A stretch of DNA of 64,000 nt from Apostichopus japonicus (taxonomy: Eukaryota; Echinodermata; Holothuroidea; Aspidochirotida; Stichopodidae). The position numbers and the translations under genes were made by a program. Below the pieces are notes generated by a model. The model ran no database searches. It saw nothing but the letters and a program-made list of their open reading frames with translations, and was not told where the DNA came from. Location: assembly GCF_037975245.1 (NCBI RefSeq), contig NC_092576.1, forward strand, positions 27,791,611-27,855,610. Direction: 5' to 3'. This document shows positions 36,432 to 46,623 of the stretch, piece after piece. Positions within the stretch are counted from its first letter, which is position 1, and each line of letters begins with the position of its first letter.

Positions 36432-36892
36432 AGACATAGCAATTTACCCATTTTGCATAGCAATTTACCCATTTTGCATAACAATTTGTCCATTTTGCAT
36501 AGCAATTTGTCCATTTTGCATAACAATTTGTCCATTTTGCATAGCAATTTGTCCATTTTGCATAGCAATTTGCGTATTTCGTATAGCAATCTGCCCATTT
36601 TGTCCATTTTGCATAGCAATTTGCCCATTTTGCATAGTAATTTGCCCATTTTGCATAGCAATTTGCCCATTTTGCATAGCAATTTGCCCATTTCGTATAG
36701 CAATTTACTCATTTTGTCCATTTTGCATAGCATTTTGTCCATTTTGCATAGCAATGTGCCCATTTTGCATAGCAATTTGTCCATTTTGCATAGCAATGTG
36801 CCCATTTTGCATAGCAATGTGCCCATTTTGCATAGCAATTTGTCCATTTTGCATAGCAATTTGCCCATTTTGCACAGCATTTTTGCGATGCA
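36432..36892. repeat. 21-bp minisatellite (CATAGCAATTTGCCCATTTTG)
   Basis: About 21-22 units, mostly alternating CCCATTTTG and TCCATTTTG variants, with two short deletions (near 36600 and 36715). The right flank GCGATGCAAATACCGG matches the dispersed copies at 7190 and 8515. The unit is a multiple of three, so frames stay open on both strands (CKMGKLL on minus, IAICPF on plus). The 219-codon minus frame across 36368-37027 is therefore not evidence of a gene. Confidence 0.96.
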
Positions 36893-37439
36893 AATACCGG
36901 AAAAAATCATTCCCTGGATTGGTTTTATTTCATTATCACAGAATATCCTGTAGTTTGAATTTATGAAAATGAGGTAAAACATATACAATGTATGCATCTT
37001 TGGATATTGAGCAACTTGCAACCTCAAACAAAAGTACCCCCTCCTAAAACCTAAACGAACCCCCTAAAGAAAAAAAGAAGAAAAAAAAATTGAAGGCCAA
37101 AAAAAAAAAAACCACCACAAAGTAATTTCAATATACAAGAGAGCTGAAATACTTGTTTGGGGCGTTATGCCAAAATGTTTTTGATGACGTTTATTAATAT
37201 CTTTTTACTTATCATAATTGCTTCACTGTGCTTTTTAGCTGTTCAGATTTCCAAGAAATCAGGGCTGTTTTGTCTAAATATATATATATATGCATTAATT
37301 CTATTTCTACCTACCTACTGTACCAGCGGCCACCTCCCCCCCACAAGATTTAATTTTTCGTTACATCAGATAGTTTTGGAATGCCGAGTGGCTGCTTACA
37401 GTATGTCGGTAAATGACAAGGTACAGGTTCATAACTGAC
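36893..37439. other. Gene-less region
   Basis: A-rich stretch at 37065-37120. No gene supported. Confidence 0.45.
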
Positions 37440-37700
37440 TCTGGTTTATTTCCAACTTTGTTCGCCGCGTCGCCGTAATATCCGTGGGGTCGCGGCTCGT
37501 TCGATCGCGGCTCGTTCGTTCGAATGTGAAATACCTTTTACCTTTGGGTTTTAAGAATGACTGCAATGCGGGGAGGAATCTATTATTAGACGGTGCAAGC
37601 AACTCGAGATAAACGGAGGGTAACCGGAGAAAGTACCTCGGCCTAGTTTCACGGAGAGGTCGGTCAAGTTTGTCTGGTGAGGCTTGAGGACTACAGTAGG
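37440..37700. promoter_or_regulatory. CpG-rich patch, possible promoter
   Basis: Dense CG dinucleotides, including a small direct repeat of TCGCGGCTCGTTCG (about 37490-37520). It lies upstream of the small ORF at 37863 and is the most CpG-dense short stretch nearby. No TATA or initiator can be defended. Confidence 0.25.
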
Positions 37701-37862
37701 TGGGGTCTACATGTTGCTACGGAAACCAGTAAGGTCACTTTCAAATCTGCCATAAATATGCTAGAATGTTGGGATATTTCCCCTCCCCCCACACACACCC
37801 CTCCTCGGCTTAGGTGTACATGTATGTCTTTAGCTTTGCACGTGTACTGTAAGTACTGATGA

Positions 37863-38042
37863 ATGGAGTCTGTTTCGAATCTGCAAATCTTTTCGAAAAA
37901 ATGTCAAATTGCTTTACAAGATGAACGGCATCTGCTTGTACCTGTAGACGTCCACCAGAACCCCATAGCAACCGTGGAAATTGACAACAAACAAAATAAT
38001 AATAAACAACAACAACAACCTGACAACTGTGTCGTTACCTGA
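37863..38042 (+). CDS. Candidate small ORF, 59 aa, ending at a splice donor
   Basis: ATG at 37863 to TGA at 38040-38042. The peptide starts MESVSNLQIFSKKCQIALQD, continues ERHLLVPVDVHQNPIATVEI and has a polar Asn/Gln-rich end (KQNNNKQQQQPDN) before CVVT. A strong donor (GAG|GTAAGT, GT at 38044) sits one base after the stop. The ORF could be a short protein, an upstream ORF in a 5' exon, or a C-terminal exon entered through the AG at about 37919-37920. A competing minus-strand frame exists at 37904-38158. The protein is not recognised. Confidence 0.28.
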   Translation: MESVSNLQIFSKKCQIALQDERHLLVPVDVHQNPIATVEIDNKQNNNKQQQQPDNCVVT

Positions 38043-38765
38043 GGTAAGTTGCACATTCCCCTAGGCTCAATATACTGAGTACATTTATACAGTAAAAAGC
38101 GTATCCACGATGTTACCGTCAAACACTCGGTGACCAACCGAAACTTTGCGACTATCAAAATTTGAGCCCGATCTCCGATCTCGTATCGCTATGGCAACAT
38201 GTAGTCTGGCTGGTGAACGTATTTATCTTCTTCATATTAAAAAAATGTTAACATCAAGAACATGTTATCATAATATATATCGTCAATAATATCAAGCATG
38301 GAGAATATAGCATGAAAAAGAAATCACACACATATATAAATAAGCATTTAAATTGCTCCGAGTTCATTTTGAAAAATGTCACGTAAAAGTTGTAGGATTG
38401 GTTTCTCCATCTTCCTAGGGGGTTGTTCCTAGGGGGTTTTATCCTTCTTCACTCAAACTGGTCTAGCTTGACTGTTGCACTTAACCTTATTCTGTCAGTG
38501 AGTGTTTATTTATTAAAGTTAAATTCCTCTTTTTAGATCCTTTGGTATGAAAAGAAACAATAAGTAAAGAACCCAAAAAATAAAATGTTTACATAGGGAG
38601 AAAGAAACTGAAGAGAAAGAGAGAGGGGGGAAAACAAGTTGATTGAATTGTTGAAATCCCTCCTCATCAAAGGAAGAAGAAGATTGGATTGGTTCATTGA
38701 CCAACCAGATGAATGAAGACTTAAGGATTATAGAAACAGTGAAAGAATAGCAGTGGACCAGTCTT
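38043..38765. other. Gene-less region
   Basis: No supported exon. CCTAGGGGGTT is repeated at about 38420-38440. Confidence 0.4.
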
Positions 38766-38896
38766 AACAATAGGGGGGGGGGGGGTTATGAATGAGGGAT
38801 TGTAACTAAAACTCTCCACAAACAAAAACAAAATCCTTCCTTGAACTTGCTTGCCTTTTATAATTCAGTAGCTAATCCTCCATGTACAGGATATAT

Positions 38897-38976
<80 letters not shown>
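38766..38976. repeat. G-run and (TA)37 microsatellite
   Basis: G-run at about 38773-38785. TA repeat from 38903 to 38976, uninterrupted. Confidence 0.95.
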
Positions 38977-38979
<3 letters not shown>

Positions 38980-39230
38980 GACTTACAAGGGCTTCACTGT
39001 GTGTTGATGCATTTTGGTCTTGAACATTGCACAGACAGACAGACAGACGGATTGATGATGTGTGATAGCCTGAAATGGTTTTTATGTTGTTGTTGTTGTT
39101 GTTTTTGCGCTTTGTACTTTTCTTCAAAGTTGAGTGTGCAAGTGAGTTTTCTTTATGAACTTTAGTTACAAGGTGCATACAAGGTGCATACAAGGTGCAT
39201 ACATGGTGCATACATGGTGCATATAAGCAA
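38977..39230. repeat. Short simple repeats: (GACA)n, (GTT)n and an 11-bp repeat
   Basis: GACA repeats at about 39032-39047, GTT repeats at about 39085-39102, and five to six copies of CAAGGTGCATA / CATGGTGCATA at 39168-39224. Confidence 0.9.
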
Positions 39231-39267
39231 TAGACTGAAGGTACAGTGTGAGAGTGTTCCAGCTGCA

Positions 39268-39337
39268 CTTAACAGACTGTGTGTATACAAGGTGTATGTG
39301 AAGTTGAATACACCTTGTATACACACAGTCTGTTAAG
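39268..39337. repeat. Perfect inverted repeat, 30-bp arms, 10-bp loop
   Basis: The arm at 39268-39297 (starts CTTAACAGACTGTGTGTATA) is the exact reverse complement of 39308-39337. The loop is GTGAAGTTGA. This is the longest perfect hairpin found in the window, and it starts the tandem array that follows. Confidence 0.93.
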
Positions 39338-39830
39338 GGGAGTTAGGACACTTTAACACTGTATGTCAATTTTACATACACCTTGTACACACACAGTCTG
39401 TTAAGGGGAGCTAAGACACTTTTAACACTGTATGTCAACTTCATATACACTTTGTACACACACAGTCTGTTAAGAACAGCTAGGCCACTTTAACATTGTA
39501 TGGCAATTTTACATACACTTTGTACACACAGTCTGTTAAGAACAGCTAGGCCACTTTAACATTGTATGGCAATTTTACATACACTTTGTATAAACTTGTC
39601 TGTTAAGGGGAGCTAGGACACTTTAACGCTGTCAACTTCACATACCCTTAATACAAACACAGTCTGTTAAGGGCAACTAGGACACTTTAACACTGTACAT
39701 CACATACACCTTGTATACACACAGTCAGTTACAGGTAGCTAGGACACTTTAACATTGATGGCAACTTCACATACACTTTGTATATACACATAGTATTTTA
39801 ACAGACTGTGTGTAAAGGTGTATATATGAG
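39308..39830. repeat. Tandem array, about 65-80-bp unit, about seven copies
   Basis: Copies share ACACACAGTCTGTTAAGGGG, AGCTAGGACACTTTAACACT, GTATGTCAACTTCACATACA and CCTTGTA. The far end (about 39796) carries AACAGACTGTGTGTAAAGGT in inverted orientation, so the array is bounded on both sides by the reverse-complement sequence. Confidence 0.92.
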
Positions 39831-40389
39831 TGAACTGTGTGTGCATCCCTCCCTTTACAGACCCATATATACACATTATATGTGAAGTTGACGGATATAG
39901 TAGCATTTTATAGACTGAAAAATAAGGCTACATTACATTTTACACATTAAGAGTTTGATTGATTTATGTTTTATAGTGTAACATTACAGAAAATACAGTC
40001 GAAACAAATTGGATAACAAACGTACATACATGTATGTACAAAACAAGGATGTTGATTGCAAGCAAGTACAGTATGCCATACTAAGTTGCAGTGCAGTTGT
40101 TTAACAATGATTGCATTGCTTATTGTACCATTCATCCATATACCAGCACATTTGATTATGCCAGGCTATTTTCTTAATAAAAAAAGGAAATAATAAATAA
40201 CAAATAAAAAAAATAAAAAACAGGAGAAAGAAAGCGAAGATAGAAAATAGAATCGGCCAAAGAGAGATATGGAAGAGAGAAAGGTAATATCGGTACTGGT
40301 ATGAATATTATCAGTAGTGGTTGGTTTCAAAGGGGGGGGGGGGAAGGGATCTGTAGCAAGAAAAAATATATCAACAAAACAGAAAGCTC
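39831..40389. other. Gene-less region
   Basis: AT-rich, a G-run at about 40334-40344, no gene supported. Confidence 0.45.
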
Positions 40390-41335
40390 TGCAAATAAAA
40401 GGAAAGAAACATAGCAAGAAGAAAAACAAACCATAGCAGAAAGAACATAGCAAACACAAGGACCATAGCAAGGGAAAAAACATAGCTAGAAAACGAAACA
40501 AAAGAGCAGATAAAACATAGCAAAAATACATAGCAAACACAAGGACCATATCAAGGAAAAAAAAACATTGCAAGAAAACAAAACATAGCAGAAAAAACAT
40601 AGCAGACACAAAGACCATAGCAAGAAAAAGACACCCATAGCAAGAAAACAAAACAAAACAAAACATAGCAAAAAAACATAGCAAACACAAGGACCATATC
40701 AAGGAAAAAAAAACATTGCAAGAAAACAAAACATAGCAGAAAAAACATAGCAGACACAAAGACCATAGCAAGAAAAAGACACCCATAGCAAGAAAACAAA
40801 ACAAAACAAAACATAGCAAAAAAACATAGCAAACACAAGGACCATATCAAGGAAAAAAAAACATTGCAAGAAAACAAAACATAGCAGAAAAAAACATAGC
40901 AGACACAAAGACCATAGCAAGAAAAAGACACCCATAGCAAGAAAACAAAACAAAACAACATAGCAAACACAAGGACCATATCAAAGAAAAAAAAACATTG
41001 CAAGAAAACAAAACATAGCAGAAAAAACATAGCAGACACAAAGACCATAGCAAGAAAAAGACACCCATAGCAAGAAAACAAAACAAAACAAAACAGCAAA
41101 AAAACATAGCAAACACAAGGACCATATCAAGGAAAAAGAAACATTGCAAGAAAACAAAACATAGCAGAAAAAAACATAGCAGACACAAAGACCATAGCAA
41201 GAAAAAGACACCCATAGCAAGAAAACAAAACAAAACAAAACATAGCAAAAAACCATAGCAAACACAAGGACCATATCAAGGAAAAAAAACATAGCAAGGG
41301 GACAAAAAAAGAAAAACAGTAAGAAAAAATATAAA
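40390..41335. repeat. A-rich tandem array, about 148-bp unit
   Basis: About six copies share ACACAAGGACCATATCAAGG, AAAAACATTGCAAGAAAACA, ACATAGCAGAAAAAACATAG, AGACACAAAGACCATAGCAA and AAAAGACACCCATAGCAAG. A smaller motif (CATAGCAA plus A-run) is nested inside. Homopolymer lengths differ between copies and shift frames. Minus-strand frames up to 217 codons encode a hydrophobic repeat (FLAMGVFFLLWSLCLLCFF), but those frames start and stop at copy boundaries, so no gene is called. Confidence 0.95.
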
Positions 41336-41468
41336 AGCACTCGCAAGAAGGAAAATAAATAATAGCAGTCCTGAAGGGAATATTGAGTTGGAAAGGCTGT
41401 AATTTGAAGGAAAGAGTAAATGTATGTTCACCTTGTCCACATTTATATATTAATATATATATTTAAAT
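41336..41468. other. Spacer
   Basis: Nothing identified. Confidence 0.4.
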
Positions 41469-41705
41469 ATCTAGAATTAGGCAAATTATGTCACCAAACC
41501 AAAACTAGCATTGTCCGATACAGGTGGCAGACGCCTACCGTGGAGTTACGACCTTCCCTACCGGTTACGAACCTCTGGACATACAATCGGCGCGTCCATA
41601 GCCTAGTTGGTTACCGAGAGGCCCTGGTTTGAATCCCATTGGAGACTGGAAGTTTTTACACTGTTCTGGATTTTTCAACTCACTACAATTTCAATTACAT
41701 ATCTT
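41469..41705 (+). mobile_element. tRNA-containing dispersed element, copy 1 (degraded)
   Basis: Aligns along its length with 53767-54004: TATGTCACCAAA, GATACAGGTG, ACGCCTAC, TTACGACC, GAACCTCTGGACATACAATC, then a tRNA-like core, then CAATTTCAATTA at the end. In this copy the core keeps GCGTCCATAGCCTAGTTGG and the box-B-like GGTTTGAATCC (41626-41636), but part of the D/anticodon arm is deleted. About 120 bp of shared sequence lies upstream of box A, unusual for an ordinary Pol III SINE. Confidence 0.72.
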
Positions 41706-42209
41706 TATATATATCCTTACTCGTATATATAGATGTTTGCCACGTCCTTATTTTGGAAATTGTATCTGCTATGAGAACTTTGATTCGTGCTTGCATAGAA
41801 ATATATTATATATGTCCTTTTGTTCTTTAGTTACTATATATGTTAACTGTACTGTTAGTTGGCATCATTATACTTTCACTGGTTTCTTCTCCACATAACG
41901 ATGTCTCGCTGTGTCCTTGTTTTAAAACTTTCTTCGTTTGAATTTTCGAAAGAAAACTGTTTCCTGCTTGTTTCTCATTTTGACGATGTCAACAATTAAT
42001 TAAAAAGATAATATTAAGAATCAGTATCACTTCTCTTTTTGTTGGAAAACAACACTTTCAGTTAAGTTTTCACCCCCCCCCCCATTCAATAGTGTTTTTT
42101 TTCTTTTTTCCCCCACCGGGTGGAAAAATGTAATCCTTTTCTTTCGAGTACAACTGATTCACACAGGCCTGTATGATGCACGTCGTGCGGCAGATTGATG
42201 ATCGACTGA
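41706..42209. other. Gene-less region
   Basis: C-run at about 42071-42081. No supported exon. Confidence 0.4.
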
Positions 42210-42371
42210 ATGGGAATGCTGGCTCAGTGCCTTTTTATTGCACCGTATCAAGGTCTTCGATTGAACCCCGGTATTAGTGACATCCTACGCATAACGGGAG
42301 ATTGTCTAATAATAGCTAAAAGTACTGTTAGTTTTAAAAAACCGACCGGTGAGTGGAATCAATTTCGATGA
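42210..42371 (+). CDS. Candidate small ORF, 53 aa
   Basis: ATG at 42210 directly after an in-frame TGA; the stop is TGA at 42369-42371. The peptide runs MGMLAQCLFIAPYQGLRLNP, then GISDILRITGDCLIIAKSTV, then SFKKPTGEWNQFR. A GTGAGT donor-like site (CCG|GTGAGT at about 42347-42354) lies near its end, so it could instead be an exon. The surrounding 400 bp is less AT-rich and has more CpG. No family is recognised and a minus frame overlaps it (42306-42524). Confidence 0.2.
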   Translation: MGMLAQCLFIAPYQGLRLNPGISDILRITGDCLIIAKSTVSFKKPTGEWNQFR

Positions 42372-43330
42372 TGAAACGCACAAAAGATGTGACGTCCGCA
42401 TTGTTTTAAGTTGCGTGGCATTTGAGATCCGTATATATGTTCTGTGTGGGAAATATGGTATGTACATAGGGACGGACGGACTGCATTGTGTTGCGTAGTG
42501 AAAAGATGACGTGTGCACATACATTAGACGTTGGTACTTCAGTCACAGCTTAGCGAGGTGCATTTGGCCGCGTACAATAGGTAGTTGAATTGGCGGCCGG
42601 TTCTTGTTTTTGCCTTGGGGCAAAATTGAGATCTCTGATTGTGCGTCAGTAGTGTCAAACCTGTAAAATTTCTCAAGTCCTGTGTACATTGTATTTTATA
42701 TACAGATATATACATATATAATTAGTCAATCACATATATATAACATATATGTATAATATATATTTATATCACTCATAGCATTTACAAATTATGCTATACA
42801 TATGATACTATTTGCCAAATAGCTTAGTTTGTGTACCATGTCAGTTGATTTGTACGTACGAATAACACGATTTCAGACTTACAAAGAACCACACAAAAGC
42901 ATGATATTCCATCTTCAGTGGTTATTGTAACCTGCAACATAGATATGTCAGGAGGGTGCGCATATATGCTTTCTGTCCTATTTCAGATGCTACCTCTCTC
43001 TGAAATATGGATAACTTTGATGTGCATATTCTGTCCTCTCTCCCACCCCCCTCCAACTACCCAAGTTACCCAACCCCCACCTCCACCCTCCCCCCCATCC
43101 TCCAGTCTTCCTTGCTAGCACATTTTCCATGTCTGCTAGCACGTAACATGGTCTTGTTATGTCACTCTGAATGTTCGTGAGACTTTAACAAAATTTCATT
43201 TAGCTCGTTTCATTCGTCAACATCTATTCCCCTCCATTCTTTAATTTGCGTTAAACGTTCTTATAAACGTTGGCGTGGAGTGGATTAGCTCGCTGTTGCA
43301 CTTCTTTCTGTGGTAGCCATGCATATCTAT
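42372..43330. other. Gene-less region
   Basis: TA-rich stretch at about 42700-42765, C-rich stretch at about 43040-43102. No gene supported. Confidence 0.45.
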
Positions 43331-43791
43331 ATCTATATCTATCTATATATATATATATATATATGTTTATATATGTATATGTATATAGATATGTATATAT
43401 ATTTCCTGACAGTGTACAGATTCTCTTTCTCTTGTGGAAAGAAACAGAAAGCCACCAAGTGCTATACTGTTTGTTTGATAGGTTCACACTACACACTGTA
43501 CTATAGGGGTCCTCCCTGCAGGCAAGTCAGCAGTTGACTGTGTAACATGTAAACAGTGTATTGTCTATCTTAGCAGGAGTGGTATTTTAATGTGTTTTCT
43601 ACTATAAACAGAAAAGGCTAATTTTGGTAACAGCAAATTTAAACTGTGTGAAGGGATATTTAAGCAAGGGAGGAAAATTACAGCTTCAAAGGTAGAGCGT
43701 GTTAAATTACTAGGTGCTCAAAATAAATCTTTAGCTGTCCATATTTGTATTAGAGGAGATGGTTATGTATATATATAAATATATATATATA

Positions 43792-43844
<53 letters not shown>

Positions 43845-43850
43845 ATATAT
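43331..43850. repeat. TA/TCTA microsatellites
   Basis: TCTATA then TA repeats at about 43326-43402, and TA repeats at about 43765-43849 with two TGATATA interruptions. Tyr/Ile frames here are artefacts. Confidence 0.92.
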
Positions 43851-45007
43851 ATCCCCTGCTCGCTCACATGATAAAGAGAACGTAGACAGAAAACATAAAA
43901 AACATTTTTGCATTATTGGCACTTTTTTGATAATTGAACCGTGCTTAATGGTTTTAATTTCGCTCGGTTAGGTATATAGTTTCTGTTAGAGCTTCTATCG
44001 TGTTCGAATGTCATAGGATGTCACTGTAGGCAGAGTTTATAGTCTTCTTGGTATACTTTTATTCTAAGTAAAGAAAGTGAAACAGGAAATTGGAGTGCTG
44101 CTCGATGTTTTCAGGATATTTAAGCTCTTTCAAAATGTAGCTTATAATGTCTGGAAAGCTCCTTTAAGGATAAACTAGATGATTTAAATAGGTCGTGGAC
44201 TCCACAGTGCAGGTGGAATTTTTTTTTATATTAGTCGATAATTTTTGTTGTCAGTTCTGATAAATAACTATAAATATTAATAATTATTTGTTTCTACTTG
44301 TTATTTATAATTATGATTTATAATGATAATTAACTCTTTTGATACCTACATACTCATTGGATGACTTGTGTCAACAATGATTGTCTTTAATGAATTTTTG
44401 ATACATTGGCAACTTATTAATTGAGAGGGCTACATGTGTAGGTTTTTCTGAACATGTTAGGCTAGTGTTAGATACATGAGCAACTAACCTAATGGTGTGT
44501 TAGACTAGGTGTTCCAGCCACTTTCATTGTTAAGCCTTATTGGATGTTTGAAGAGTCATTCCTCCAAAGGGTTCAGGACTGATATATAGTATCCTATATA
44601 GCATCCTAGATATAAATAGCATCCTGGACTAACATACAACAGTGATTGTCATTTTTGTGTGTGCCTTAAGTGACCGTTTAAAGAGAAATATTCTGCTACC
44701 ATAAGTTTGATTTGGAAGTAAAAATAGAAAATTTATTTCTTTGATTTTGACAAATGAAACACAAATCACATTTAACTTGATGGACACAAAATGAGACAAA
44801 GCATTTAATTGGTTGCTAATTACAATAAACCACAGTTTTCTTAATTTTAACCCTACATATGAATCTCTTTTTAAATCTAGAATGAGGGGCCAGGGGTGGG
44901 GGGGGGTTGGGGGGCTACAGTTGGTTTGTAAATATTTGAAAATATATATAAATATATATTTGAAAATATGAACACGCTCTTGTCAAACTGATTTACTTCT
45001 CTTCCTC
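43851..45007. other. Gene-less region with short dispersed repeats
   Basis: At 44150-44212 TGGAAAGCTCCTTTAAGG then GGACTCCACAGTGCAGG matches 47685-47740, and its first part matches 7819. At about 44480-44580 CTAACCTAATGGTGTGTTAG is shared with 8110-8160. G-run near 44897-44920. Confidence 0.55.
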
Positions 45008-45156
45008 ACTCACCTGTCTACTCATAACTCCTGCACCGTCGCTCTATGGTGTCTAGAGTGACCTGGTGACCTTTGCCACTGCCCCTCCCATTGGTGACCG
45101 GTCACCACAGGTCAAACTAGGCCCCTCCATCATTCCACCACCCAACATGTCGAGCC
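45008..45156 (-). repeat. Dispersed repeat family, copy C
   Basis: CACCTGTCTACTCATAACTC, then CTATGGTGTCTAGAG, then CATTCCACCACCCAACATGT. On minus it ends GAGTAGACAG|GTGAGT, again a full donor consensus at the same position as copies A and B. Confidence 0.6.
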
Positions 45157-45789
45157 CTGTGTTCTAAAGCAATACAGTCAAAATTTTCACATTTCTCGGC
45201 CGTCGGTAACCATCCCTTTCGGAAGAAGTACAGAGACCTTTCTAATTGCTGAATGAAGAGCCTTTGGTAATGATAATAACATGTCCTAGTCAAACAGTCG
45301 ATAATATATTAAAAAGATTACAAAACGCTACGCTTACCATGAAAGTCAATTTTTACATAACTTGTAGAATTTCATGTTCTAAGCAATATTATCTGTTTTG
45401 ATCACATCCATTTTTGCATTAATATAAAGTTTTTCCTCCATTACAAAAAAAAAATTATAAGGACAAAAAAAAAAAAAAAGGAGGAAGAGAGAAAAGAAAA
45501 TTTTTTCGCAAGCTGCGGAAGGAATTTTCCCCAAAATTGCTTTTCAAAGAATTATTTTTTATAAAATTTTAATAGAAAACAATAACTTCAAAAAGTATTT
45601 CCATCATTGGCCTTGCATTGAACAGCTTGATACTAAGTTGTACAGTTTTGTTTTTCATAGTTTTTGGTGATATCTTTGTTTGCTGAAAAAATTTCAAATT
45701 CTTTAATAATAAAAGAGCAGGTATATCCATAATGAAAGCTGGCACATTGTCAACAAATATTGCAGCCTGTTACTTTCAGACATCGTGTA
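45157..45789. other. Gene-less region
   Basis: A-runs near 45445 and 45465-45480. No gene supported. Confidence 0.45.
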
Positions 45790-46187
<398 letters not shown>

Positions 46188-46501
46188 ATACTGTACTGTA
46201 CCTGTTGCTAATGATAGAAGCTACTACTAGTTGACTGCGAAAATTCAGACTGACAAAAAAATATGTATTCAAGTGAAAGTCAAGTTGAGCGAGAGAATCG
46301 GGGGGGATAAAGAAGAAGAAAAAGATGAAAAAAATCTCAAAGAGAAAAGCATAAAGTTATCACTCCAGAAAAACTTGGAGGCCGTTTTTCATCCGACGAT
46401 TTGGTTGATAAATTCAATTTTATTCCGGAAATTCTCAGCTTGTTCACTTCTGGTTTTTGGCTGCGAGCCCTTTTAAGCGTCTCTGTCTCTGTTTGCTAAA
46501 T

Positions 46502-46623
46502 ATGACCTCACCATCCGCATCTGAGCGAATCTCTCTACCCGATCAACATCACCGCACGCAAGTTTTTGAGCAATTTTCCCTCCGCAAATTACTGCCAATC
46601 AATAAGGGCTCTCGCACGGCAAG
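46502..46623 (+). CDS. Candidate first coding exon, unknown protein
   Basis: ATG at 46502 opens a frame MTSPSASERISLPDQHHRTQ, then VFEQFSLRKLLPINKGSRTA, reaching a strong donor AAG|GTAAGC (GT at 46624). The segment is unique, CpG-containing and flanked by repeats. The exon would end in phase 2, and joining it straight to the exon at 49030 gives a stop in that exon's closed frame. A different frame of this segment (SNFPSANYCQSIRALARQ) does join in phase but has no ATG. So the link to 49030 is unresolved: another exon, a 5' UTR role, or chance. Confidence 0.28.

Noticed and set aside
36432-36892. CRISPR-like regular repeats
   Set aside because: Units are contiguous with no unique spacers. Same for 17530-19227 and 24690-25735.
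36368-37027. 219-codon minus-strand open frame (CKMGKLL repeats)
   Set aside because: Translation of a 21-bp minisatellite. Frames are open on both strands because the unit is a multiple of three and lacks stops.
40166-41346. Hydrophobic minus-strand frames up to 217 codons
   Set aside because: Stop-poor T-rich tandem array with homopolymer frameshifts between copies. No signal or domain pattern beyond the repeat.
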